The notes under the pieces were generated by a model. It worked only from the letters and a program-made list of their open reading frames with translations. It had not been told where the DNA came from and searched no databases. The translations under genes and the position numbers were made by a program. DNA of 5,260 nucleotides from M55B118 sp041694275 (lineage in GTDB: Bacteria; Bacillota_I; Bacilli_A; Izemoplasmatales; Izemoplasmataceae): NCBI GenBank assembly GCA_041694275.1, contig JASMTQ010000063.1:1-5260 (forward strand). Reading direction: 5' to 3'. This document shows positions 1-5,213 of the stretch, piece by piece. How positions within the stretch are numbered: the first letter of the stretch is position 1; each line of letters starts with the position of its first letter.

Positions 1-36
1 TTCTTTACTGAATCTTGAATTTCTTGACATAAGAAA

Positions 37-95
37 ATCCCCCTAAAATAGTGTTCTGCAATCTTGTTTATTTGCAGTGTCTACTTTAAGGGGAT
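37..95. repeat. Long imperfect hairpin / inverted repeat
   Basis: Arms 37-47 (ATCCCCCTAAA) and 85-95 (TTTAAGGGGAT) are complementary at 10 of 11 positions. Inside them TAG (49-51) can pair with CTA (81-83), and a perfect inner stem CTGCAA (56-61) / TTGCAG (72-77) closes a 10-base loop. The whole forms one interrupted stem of about 59 bases. It is not followed by a T-run, so it is unlikely to be a simple terminator. It could be the end of an insertion sequence, a small palindromic mobile element, or part of the neighbouring intron's domain IV. The sequence alone does not decide between these. Confidence 0.55.
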
Positions 96-102
96 CATAT
101 CA
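78..102. mobile_element. Possible IS3-type terminal inverted repeat (right end)
   Basis: Read on the minus strand, this stretch begins TGATATGATCCCC and ends GTAGACA. That is the layout I recall for the ends of many IS3-family (IS150-group) elements: TGA at the tip, a C-run, then GTAGACA. If so, the element tip is the CA at 101-102 and the body lies to the left, outside the window. No transposase C-terminus can be recognised in 1-77: all three forward frames hit a stop by position 46. The assignment rests on pattern resemblance only. A terminal-repeat remnant is as likely as a complete element. Confidence 0.3.
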
Positions 103-142
103 AAACGAGGACTCATTAGTTGTGCAGATTATTATTTGAATT

Positions 143-208
143 GAACCGCCGTATGCCGAACGGCACGTACGGTGGTGTGAGAGGGGGATTAATTTCTCCC
201 TACTCGAT
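143..208 (+). ncRNA. Group II intron 3' end (domains V and VI)
   Basis: Domain V is visible as a 34-nt hairpin at 144-177. Its lower helix is 145-153 paired with 168-176. It has the two-base CG bulge at 166-167, an upper helix 154-157 / 162-165, and a GAAC tetraloop at 158-161. The catalytic triad is CGC (147-149), including the expected G148-U173 wobble. Domain VI follows at 179-205: GAG/CTC at the base, GGG/CCC above, and a single unpaired A at 202 that fits the lariat branch point. The intron should end at AT, about 208. No reverse transcriptase or other intron domain can be recognised upstream in the window. This is therefore either the right edge of an intron whose body lies beyond position 1 or a truncated remnant; a mobile-element end at about 102 would favour truncation. 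Confidence 0.85.
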
Positions 209-307
209 TTTTGTAGTAAACGCCTTTTATAAGCGTCTTCAAGCGTTTTGAACACAATATATCGCTTACTGATTTTTGGGTTTGAAGAAATTTTTTACCG
301 ATAATCC

Positions 308-336
308 TTGCCATCTTTTTATGAAAACGCTATAAT
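308..336 (+). promoter_or_regulatory. Sigma-A promoter of the atoDAEB-type operon
   Basis: A -35 box TTGCCA (308-313, five of six consensus bases) and a perfect -10 box TATAAT (331-336) are separated by the ideal 17 bases. The predicted transcription start is near 342-344, about 50 bases before the first start codon. No -24/-12 sigma-54 signature is visible in the 209-393 region, in contrast to the AtoC-activated E. coli ato promoter. The upstream part (209-307) is AT-rich with T and A tracts but contains no gene. Confidence 0.85.
321..335 (+). promoter_or_regulatory. cre-like site (CcpA box) overlapping the -10
   Basis: ATGAAAACGCTATAA matches the Gram-positive catabolite-responsive element consensus WTGNAARCGNWWWCA at every defined position but one (A in place of the C near the end). 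It lies across the spacer and -10 box of the operon promoter, where bound CcpA would block RNA polymerase. That is the expected arrangement for catabolite repression of a fatty-acid use operon. Part of the match is imposed by the -10 hexamer itself, which lowers confidence. Confidence 0.5.
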
Positions 337-347
337 GAACTCGAAAA

Positions 348-369
348 AGCAAGCAAGCACTTGCATGCT
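348..369. promoter_or_regulatory. 22-bp imperfect palindrome, candidate operator
   Basis: The stretch is centred between 358 and 359 and has the half-site pattern AGCA-n-GCAAG / CTTGC-n-TGCT. Eighteen of 22 positions are symmetric, with mismatches only at the two centre bases and one base in each arm. It begins a few bases after the predicted transcription start and ends about 12 bases before the ribosome binding site, a classic position for a dimeric repressor. The left arm overlaps a tandem (AAGC)3 at 347-358, so a chance origin from a short repeat is possible. No regulator gene is in the window to pair with it. Confidence 0.45.
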
Positions 370-380
370 CATAATTTACG

Positions 381-387
381 AAGGGAG
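381..387 (+). promoter_or_regulatory. Ribosome binding site that sets the atoD start
   Basis: AAGGGAG lies 6 bases ahead of the ATG at 394. The alternative in-frame TTG at 361 has no such site, would sit inside the palindrome at 348-369, and would add 11 residues unlike the CoA-transferase family N-terminus. The ATG at 394 is therefore preferred. Confidence 0.85.
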
Positions 388-393
388 TTTCGT

Positions 394-1053
394 ATGAAAA
401 ACAAATTGGTCAGCTATTCGGATGCAGTTTCCAAGATTCATGACGGCGCGACGATCATGGTCGGCGGATTCATGAATGTTGGAACGCCTGTAGACATCAT
501 CGAAGAAATGCTCAAGACGGATGTGAAGAACCTCACCATCATCTGTAATGACGCAGGGTATCCAGACACTGGCGTAGGAAAACTCATCAATGCGGGCAAG
601 GTGGACACACTCATTGCGACGCATATCGGACTCAATCCCGTAGCCGGAAAGCTTATGGGAGAAGAAAAACTGAAAGTGGAGCTCGTCCCTCAGGGTACCC
701 TTGCAGAACAAATCCGCGCAGGCGGGTTTGGCCTTGGAGGATTTCTCACCCAGACAGGGATTGGAACCATGGTTCAAGAAGGCAAGGACGTCATCACGGT
801 TGATGGGGTTGATTATCTTCTTGAAAAACCGCTCAAAGCGGACTTTGCGCTCATTCTCGGTGAAACCGTTGACAAGCGTGGCAACACTGAGTATTCCAAA
901 ACCACACGCAACTTCAACCCGCTCATGGCTACAGCCGCGGACACCGTACTCGTGCAGGCTAAAAACCTCGTTGAAATCGGTGAGCTCGATCCTGAAAACG
1001 TCGTGACGCCGCACGTATTCGTGGACTACATTGTCGGAGGTGACGCTTCATGA
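394..1053 (+). CDS. atoD: CoA-transferase alpha subunit (acetate/acetoacetate/butyrate type)
   Basis: This encodes the 219-residue alpha subunit of a two-subunit family I CoA-transferase. The enzyme moves CoA between an acyl-CoA donor (for example acetyl-CoA) and a short-chain acid such as acetoacetate or butyrate in the cytoplasm. The glycine-rich motif VGGFMNVGTP is at residues 23-32. The family signature around residues 96-122 runs ELVPQGTLAEQIRAGG followed by a glycine-rich segment ending in TQTG. A GETVDKRGN segment typical of alpha subunits lies near the middle of the C-terminal half. The length is normal for AtoD/CtfA. The gene is first in the operon and its stop overlaps the start of the beta subunit by four bases, consistent with one-to-one subunit synthesis. 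Family and subunit are secure. The exact acid substrate is not, and ctfA is an equally valid name. Confidence 0.93.
   Translation: MKNKLVSYSDAVSKIHDGATIMVGGFMNVGTPVDIIEEMLKTDVKNLTIICNDAGYPDTGVGKLINAGKVDTLIATHIGLNPVAGKLMGEEKLKVELVPQGTLAEQIRAGGFGLGGFLTQTGIGTMVQEGKDVITVDGVDYLLEKPLKADFALILGETVDKRGNTEYSKTTRNFNPLMATAADTVLVQAKNLVEIGELDPENVVTPHVFVDYIVGGDAS
1036..1043 (+). promoter_or_regulatory. Shine-Dalgarno for atoA inside atoD
   Basis: GGAGGTGA lies within the last codons of the alpha-subunit gene, 6 bases before the ATG at 1050. The stop and start codons overlap as ATGA (1050-1053), which points to translational coupling of the two subunits. Confidence 0.85.
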
Positions 1054-1697
1054 ACGCCAAAGAACGCATCGCACACAGAGTTGCGCAGGAATTAAAAGAC
1101 GGTGATGTCGTCAATCTCGGCATCGGACTGCCCACACTTGTATCGAACTACATCCCTGAAGGCGTGGACATCACCCTTCAATCTGAAAACGGTCTGGTCA
1201 ATCTCGGCCCCAAACCTGAAGAAGGCCAGGAAGACTGGGATCTTACAAACGCGGGCGGACAGCCCGTCACCATCAATGAAGGCGGAGCCTACTTTGATTC
1301 GGCCACGTCCTTTGGCATCATCCGCGGAGGCCACGTGGACGCCACCGTTCTAGGGTCTTTGCAGGTCGATGAAGAAGGCAACATCGCAAACTGGATCATT
1401 CCAGGCAAGAAAGTACCCGGCATGGGTGGCGCGATGGATCTCCTTGTCGGAGCCAAGAAAGTCATCATCGCCATGACCCACACGGCCAAAGGCACCAAAA
1501 AGATACTTAAAAGATGCACCCTCCCATTCACAGCCATCAAGGAAGTTGACATGATCATCACCGAGATGGGTGTCATGGAGGTGACAGACGAAGGGATCGT
1601 ACTTAAAGAACTTGCGCCAGGTGTTACAGTAGAAGAAATACAAGACGTCACAGAAGCACAGTTAATCGTAAGTGAAAATCTAAAAAAAATGAATTAA
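1050..1697 (+). CDS. atoA: CoA-transferase beta subunit (acetate/acetoacetate/butyrate type)
   Basis: This 215-residue protein is the beta subunit that completes the CoA-transferase with the preceding gene product. It carries the SENG motif at residues 45-48. Glu46 is the expected catalytic glutamate, which forms the glutamyl-CoA thioester during the ping-pong reaction. The NLGIGLPT motif (residues 22-29) and the segment PGKKVPGMGGAMDLLVGAKKV (split here as PGKKVPGMGG and AMDLLVGAKKV) are family hallmarks. A TEMGVMEV segment lies toward the C-terminus, also as usual. The length matches AtoA/CtfB and nothing is missing. The ATG overlaps the alpha-subunit stop by four bases and has a strong Shine-Dalgarno. 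The transporter gene follows after 13 bases. The most likely job is activation of imported short-chain fatty acids; production of butyrate or acetoacetate by the reverse reaction is possible in a fermenter. Confidence 0.93.
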   Translation: MNAKERIAHRVAQELKDGDVVNLGIGLPTLVSNYIPEGVDITLQSENGLVNLGPKPEEGQEDWDLTNAGGQPVTINEGGAYFDSATSFGIIRGGHVDATVLGSLQVDEEGNIANWIIPGKKVPGMGGAMDLLVGAKKVIIAMTHTAKGTKKILKRCTLPFTAIKEVDMIITEMGVMEVTDEGIVLKELAPGVTVEEIQDVTEAQLIVSENLKKMN

Positions 1698-1710
1698 TCC
1701 AGGAGGAATT

Positions 1711-3075
1711 ATGAAAAAAGCATTTGACAAATTAACCCAGGGTTCAGTCAGACTTGTCGAGAAATACCTTCCCAATCCATTTATCTTTGCGATCATCCTG
1801 ACATTTATTGTTTTCGTTTCTGCTCTACTCTTTACAGGGAACGGTCCTACAGGCGTCATTGACGCCTGGTATGGTGGATTTTGGAACCTGCTTCCATTCT
1901 CCATGCAGATGACTCTCGTGCTTGTAACCGGAACCATCATGGCTACGGCACCAGCGTTCAAGCGTCTGCTTCAAAAACTGGCCAATCTTCCAAAAAACAA
2001 GTTCCAGGCCATTTTGTTTGTCAACGCCATCGCGCTTCTTGCCTCGTTCATCAACTGGGGATTCGGACTAGTCATCGGTGCCCTTTATGCAAGAGAAGTC
2101 GCAAAAAAAGTCAAAGGCGTGGACTATCCGCTCTTGATTGCGGCTGCGTACAGTGGATTCCTGATCTGGCACGCAGGTATCTCAGGCTCAATCCCGCTAA
2201 AAATCGCATCCGGTGGAGACAGTCTTTTCAATGATACCGGTGGTGCTCTCACTCAAGCCATTCCTACAAGTGAAACCATTTTCTCTTCAGGAAACCTCAT
2301 CATCGCCGCCTTCATCTTCTTGACCCTTCCATTCGTTCTTGCCTTCATGCATCCAAAAGAAGAAGACACCAAGGTCGTTGATCCAAAACTTCTTGAAGAC
2401 GACCCAGAACCGGCAGAACTCAAACGTGAAGATATGACACCTGCTGAGAAACTTGAAAACAGCAAAGTCATCAACTACCTTCTCGCTGCGATGGGTATTG
2501 GGTATCTTCTAAGATATTTCTGGATGAACGGATTCGCTTTGAATCTGAACATCGTCAACTTCATGTTCCTGTTTATAGCGATTCTGCTTCATGGTACGCC
2601 AATCAAAGTCGTAAGAGCCGTTACGAACGCTGCTAAAAGCGTCGGCGGCATAGTCCTTCAATTCCCATTCTACGCAGGGATCATGGGCATCATGACCGCG
2701 CAAGGCGCAGCCGGCGTTTCACTGGCTGGTGGGATTGCCGAATTCTTCGTAAACATCTCAAACGAGCACACCTTCCCTGTCTTCTCATTCCTAAGTGCGG
2801 GTATCGTCAACTTCTTCGTACCTAGTGGTGGCGGACAATGGGCCGTTCAGGCACCAATCATGATGCCTGCTAGTGTTGAACTCGGTGTCGATTCAGCGAA
2901 AACCGCCATGGCCATTGCCTGGGGTGACGCATGGACCAACATGATTCAACCGTTCTGGGCGCTTCCGGCTCTTGCCATCGCCAAACTCGGAGCCAAGGAC
3001 ATCATGGGGTACAGCCTGATCGTGCTTCTTTATTCAGGTGTCGTCCTCATCCTCGGTTTCCTACTACTCTTTTAG
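1711..3075 (+). CDS. atoE: Short-chain fatty acid transporter (AtoE family)
   Basis: This 454-residue polytopic inner-membrane protein belongs to the short-chain fatty acid transporter family (Pfam SCFA_trans, E. coli AtoE). Roughly ten to twelve hydrophobic segments are visible, the first near residues 22-42 and the last at 432-454. One charged cytosolic-looking loop at about 216-252 is rich in Glu, Asp and Lys. Family-like conserved blocks are NWGFGLVIGALYAREV (115-130), SGFLIWHAGISGSIPL (148-163), FFVPSGGGQWAVQAP (368-382) and AWGDAWTNMIQPFWALP (403-419). The length is close to E. coli AtoE (about 440). The start ATG follows AGGAGG (1701-1706) by 4 bases. Its place between CoA-transferase and thiolase genes, as in E. 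coli atoDAEB, supports uptake of acetoacetate or butyrate-like acids. The substrate, the energy coupling and the direction of transport are inferred. Confidence 0.92.
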   Translation: MKKAFDKLTQGSVRLVEKYLPNPFIFAIILTFIVFVSALLFTGNGPTGVIDAWYGGFWNLLPFSMQMTLVLVTGTIMATAPAFKRLLQKLANLPKNKFQAILFVNAIALLASFINWGFGLVIGALYAREVAKKVKGVDYPLLIAAAYSGFLIWHAGISGSIPLKIASGGDSLFNDTGGALTQAIPTSETIFSSGNLIIAAFIFLTLPFVLAFMHPKEEDTKVVDPKLLEDDPEPAELKREDMTPAEKLENSKVINYLLAAMGIGYLLRYFWMNGFALNLNIVNFMFLFIAILLHGTPIKVVRAVTNAAKSVGGIVLQFPFYAGIMGIMTAQGAAGVSLAGGIAEFFVNISNEHTFPVFSFLSAGIVNFFVPSGGGQWAVQAPIMMPASVELGVDSAKTAMAIAWGDAWTNMIQPFWALPALAIAKLGAKDIMGYSLIVLLYSGVVLILGFLLLF

Positions 3076-3096
3076 TACCATCTAGGAGGAATATTT

Positions 3097-4302
3097 ATGA
3101 GCAAAGTATATGTAGTTAGCGCCAAACGTACACCAATCGGAAAATTCATGGGCTCACTTGCAACCGTGCATCCTGCAAAGTTCGGCTCAGAAGTCATAAA
3201 ATCCATGCTTGAAGAGACCAAGGTCCCTGCGGATGCATTCGACGAAGTCATCGTCGGAAACATTCTCTCTGCAGGCCTTGGGATGAATGTCGCGCGCCAG
3301 GTATCCCTTGGCGCGGGCATCCCTGTAGATATCCCTGCCTACGGCGTCAACATGGTATGCGGCTCAGGCATGAAAACTGTCATGAACGCTTATACCAACA
3401 TCAAAGCCGGCATGAGCGACCTTGTGCTCGCCGGTGGGGTGGAAAGCATGTCCGGCGCGCCTTACCTGATTCCAGGCAAAGCGCGCAAAGGCATCAAGAT
3501 GGGGGACTTCACCGCGAAGGACCACATGCTTTATGACGCCCTCACAGACGTCTTCAACGATTACCACATGGGCGTTACGGCTGAAAACATCGTCGAGCGC
3601 TACGGCCTTACCCGTCAGGCGCAAGACGCCTTCAGCGCTGAATCACAACGCCGCGCAAAAGTCGCTCAGGAAAACGGAAAATTCGACGATGAAATCGTCC
3701 CGATTACCGTCAAACAGCGCAAAGGCGAATTCGTCTTTGACAAGGACGAACACATCAATCTCACCACGAATGAAGAGAAACTCGCAAAACTTCGTCCCGC
3801 CTTCAAAAAGGACGGTTCGGTCACTGCTGGATCATCAAGCGGCATCAACGACGGCGCGTCCTTCATGATGATTGCTTCAGAAGAAGCTGTCAAAAAGCAT
3901 AACCTCACCCCACTCGCGGAAATCGTGAGTGTCGGTCAGGGTGGCGTGGAACCTGAAGTGATGGGGCTCGGTCCAGTACCTGCCATCAACCAGGCGATGA
4001 AACGCTCATCGATCGATTTCAAGGCCATTGACCTCATCGAACTCAATGAAGCGTTTGCGGCTCAAAGCCTCGGCGTATTCAAGGACCTTGAAAAGGCCTA
4101 CGGCCTCAAAACTGAAGACATGCTAAAATATACCAACGTGAATGGTGGCGCCATCGCGCTAGGCCACCCCGTTGGCGCGAGTGGAAACCGCATCACGGTG
4201 ACCCTCGTTCATGAAATGCTCAAACGCGGATCCAACTATGGCCTCGCTTCGCTATGCATTGGTGGAGGCATGGGAACCGCGGTCATTCTCAAAAAAGTTT
4301 AA
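3097..4302 (+). CDS. atoB: Acetyl-CoA C-acetyltransferase (thiolase II)
   Basis: This 401-residue cytoplasmic thiolase catalyses the reversible reaction acetoacetyl-CoA + CoA = 2 acetyl-CoA. All catalytic elements are present: nucleophile Cys88 in NMVCGSGMK, NEAF at 317-320, His357 in GGAIALGHPVGASG, and Cys387 in the C-terminal CIGGGMGTA motif. The length is a little above the usual 390-394, with a few extra residues in the segment before residue 347 (KAYGLKTEDMLKYT). It resembles clostridial biosynthetic/degradative thiolases (ThlA/AtoB) rather than the longer-chain FadA type. The ATG at 3097 follows AGGAGGA (3084-3090) by 6 bases. It is the last gene of the operon, 21 bases after the transporter, and would cleave the acetoacetyl-CoA made by the CoA-transferase. 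The name thl or thlA would fit as well. Confidence 0.94.
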   Translation: MSKVYVVSAKRTPIGKFMGSLATVHPAKFGSEVIKSMLEETKVPADAFDEVIVGNILSAGLGMNVARQVSLGAGIPVDIPAYGVNMVCGSGMKTVMNAYTNIKAGMSDLVLAGGVESMSGAPYLIPGKARKGIKMGDFTAKDHMLYDALTDVFNDYHMGVTAENIVERYGLTRQAQDAFSAESQRRAKVAQENGKFDDEIVPITVKQRKGEFVFDKDEHINLTTNEEKLAKLRPAFKKDGSVTAGSSSGINDGASFMMIASEEAVKKHNLTPLAEIVSVGQGGVEPEVMGLGPVPAINQAMKRSSIDFKAIDLIELNEAFAAQSLGVFKDLEKAYGLKTEDMLKYTNVNGGAIALGHPVGASGNRITVTLVHEMLKRGSNYGLASLCIGGGMGTAVILKKV

Positions 4303-4309
4303 CTTGGCC

Positions 4310-4372
4310 ATTTGCATATCCACGATCCCTTCCCTTGGATATAGAAATAAACATGCAACCGGATGTGCAAAT
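4310..4372 (+). repeat. Competing inverted repeats in the intergenic region
   Basis: The strand ATTTGCATATCC (4310-4321) can pair with GGATGTGCAAAT (4361-4372) over 12 positions with one G-U wobble. The same left strand overlaps two shorter alternative pairings: ATATCCA (4316-4322) with TGGATAT (4336-4342), and TTGCAT (4312-4317) with ATGCAA (4353-4358). The pairings are mutually exclusive. They lie just before the terminator at 4379-4414. The block may be an extended 3' UTR fold of the upstream operon or part of a leader for the next gene. I do not recognise a known riboswitch class. Confidence 0.5.
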
Positions 4373-4378
4373 TAAATA

Positions 4379-4416
4379 ACGCGCCCGAAGATTACAGACT
4401 TCGGGTGCGTTTTTAT
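4379..4416 (+). terminator. Intrinsic terminator after the atoDAEB-type operon
   Basis: A 12-bp stem, 4379-4390 (ACGCGCCCGAAG) with 4399-4410 (CTTCGGGTGCGT), contains a single G-U pair. It closes an 8-base loop and is followed by a T-run (4410-4414, then A, TT). This is a textbook rho-independent terminator. It ends only about 20 bases before the AGGAGG of the next gene, so it might also act as an attenuator for that gene. Confidence 0.88.
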
Positions 4417-4434
4417 TACACCCCCTTATGACTC

Positions 4435-4440
4435 AGGAGG
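4435..4440 (+). promoter_or_regulatory. Ribosome binding site that sets the start of the last gene
   Basis: AGGAGG lies 5 bases before the ATG at 4446. An in-frame ATG at 4428 lies upstream of this site, has only C-rich sequence before it and would place the Shine-Dalgarno inside the coding region. The 4446 start is therefore preferred. Confidence 0.85.
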
Positions 4441-4445
4441 TCTTT

Positions 4446-5213
4446 ATGATAAAAGAGAGACAGTTTCCAAAAACGTTGCTTTTGAGTTTGTTTCTTGCCA
4501 TGATTATTCTGATGATTATTTCAAATGACTTCAGTTCTTTTTTCAGTGGGTACCTCTCAATCCTCAGAAGTCCAAGCGTCCTGACAAGCGATTATCTTGA
4601 AATCGGTGGATTGTCCGCGACGCTTTTCAATGTCGCGACCATCCTTCTTTTGAACATTTATATGGTGCGGAAATTAAACATCCACGTTACGGGTCCCGTG
4701 ATTGCGGGGATCCTCACAATCTCAGGGTTTTCCTTTTTTGGCAAGAACCTTTTCAATACCCTGCCGATTTACTTCGGGATTTATCTGTTTGCGAAATCAC
4801 AGAAGCTAAAGTTCAAGAATTTCATCATCGTGGTGCTTTTTTCAACCGGGATATCCCCGGTTGTGAGTTTCATAATTTTTGGGATGGACTGGGGAAGCTG
4901 GCTAGGGGTTTCTACGGTATTCAACTACCTCATTGGAGGTGTGATAGGCATCGTGGTTGGGGTGTTTATCGGGTTTTTTCTGCCGACGTTGTCCGCTCAT
5001 ACGATGCGGTTTCATAAAGGCTACAACCTTTACAATGTAGGATTCGCACTCGGTATTCTTTCCATGGTGATGTCCGCGGTTCTAAGAAGTTTCGACGTGG
5101 TTGATTTCAATCAGGGAGGCCCGGTGAATGAAACCTACCACAGTGAACTCTTCTGGTTCACTATAATCATATCTTTCTTGTTCATTCTTTTTGGGCTTTT
5201 GCAGAGTAAGTAA
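4446..5213 (+). CDS. DUF1576-like multi-pass membrane protein, probably cut short by an in-frame stop
   Basis: The predicted 255-residue product is strongly hydrophobic, with about seven membrane segments: near 9-28, 52-74, 80-98, 101-117, 124-147, 159-180, and a last one at 235-253 after a segment at 194-214. The block HKGYNLYNVGFALGI (190-204) and the overall pattern match what I remember of DUF1576 proteins. These are uncharacterised Firmicutes membrane proteins usually over 400 residues long, so this one would cover only the N-terminal half or so. The ORF ends at TAA 5211-5213, yet the same frame continues open afterwards (see 5214-5260), which suggests a nonsense mutation or a sequence error. 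No substrate or partner can be named. The gene has its own strong ribosome binding site but no clear promoter between it and the preceding terminator. The family call is moderate; that it is an integral membrane protein is near certain. Confidence 0.65.
   Translation: MIKERQFPKTLLLSLFLAMIILMIISNDFSSFFSGYLSILRSPSVLTSDYLEIGGLSATLFNVATILLLNIYMVRKLNIHVTGPVIAGILTISGFSFFGKNLFNTLPIYFGIYLFAKSQKLKFKNFIIVVLFSTGISPVVSFIIFGMDWGSWLGVSTVFNYLIGGVIGIVVGVFIGFFLPTLSAHTMRFHKGYNLYNVGFALGILSMVMSAVLRSFDVVDFNQGGPVNETYHSELFWFTIIISFLFILFGLLQSK

Noticed and set aside
1..45. C-terminal end of a transposase or reverse transcriptase at the left edge
   Set aside because: The three forward frames stop by position 46, and the few residues visible (for example FFTES or SLLNLEFLDIRKSP) are too short and not recognisable.
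24..54. Promoter from TTGACA at 24-29
   Set aside because: The -35 is perfect, but the possible -10 sequences (TAAAAT at 44-49, TAGTGT at 49-54) have spacings of 14 or 19 and no gene follows.
218..248. Alternative small hairpins built on the direct repeat AAGCGT (231-236 and 241-246), considered as a terminator or RNA element
   Set aside because: ACGCCTT/AAGCGT can fold with either copy, but there is no T-run after either hairpin and the stems are short with a bulge.
361..393. Upstream TTG start for the alpha subunit, adding 11 residues
   Set aside because: No Shine-Dalgarno precedes it, the added residues do not fit the family, and the ATG at 394 has a good ribosome binding site.
209..393. 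Sigma-54 (-24/-12) promoter and AtoC-type sites expected by analogy with E. coli
   Set aside because: No TGGCAC-N5-TTGC-like sequence was found in this region; the sigma-A promoter explains transcription.
376..1014. Long antisense ORF (212 codons) opposite the CoA-transferase alpha gene
   Set aside because: It lies entirely within a well-supported gene, shows no recognisable domain and has no ribosome binding site context. It is the usual shadow of codon bias in the sense gene.
4312..4345. Promoter TTGCAT (4312-4317) with TATAGA (4340-4345) for the last gene
   Set aside because: The spacing is 22 bases, well outside the workable range; a TATCCA -35 at 17 bases is too weak to claim.
4428..4445. 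Upstream ATG start for the membrane protein, adding 6 residues
   Set aside because: It would translate through the AGGAGG that clearly serves the ATG at 4446, and nothing resembling a ribosome binding site precedes it.
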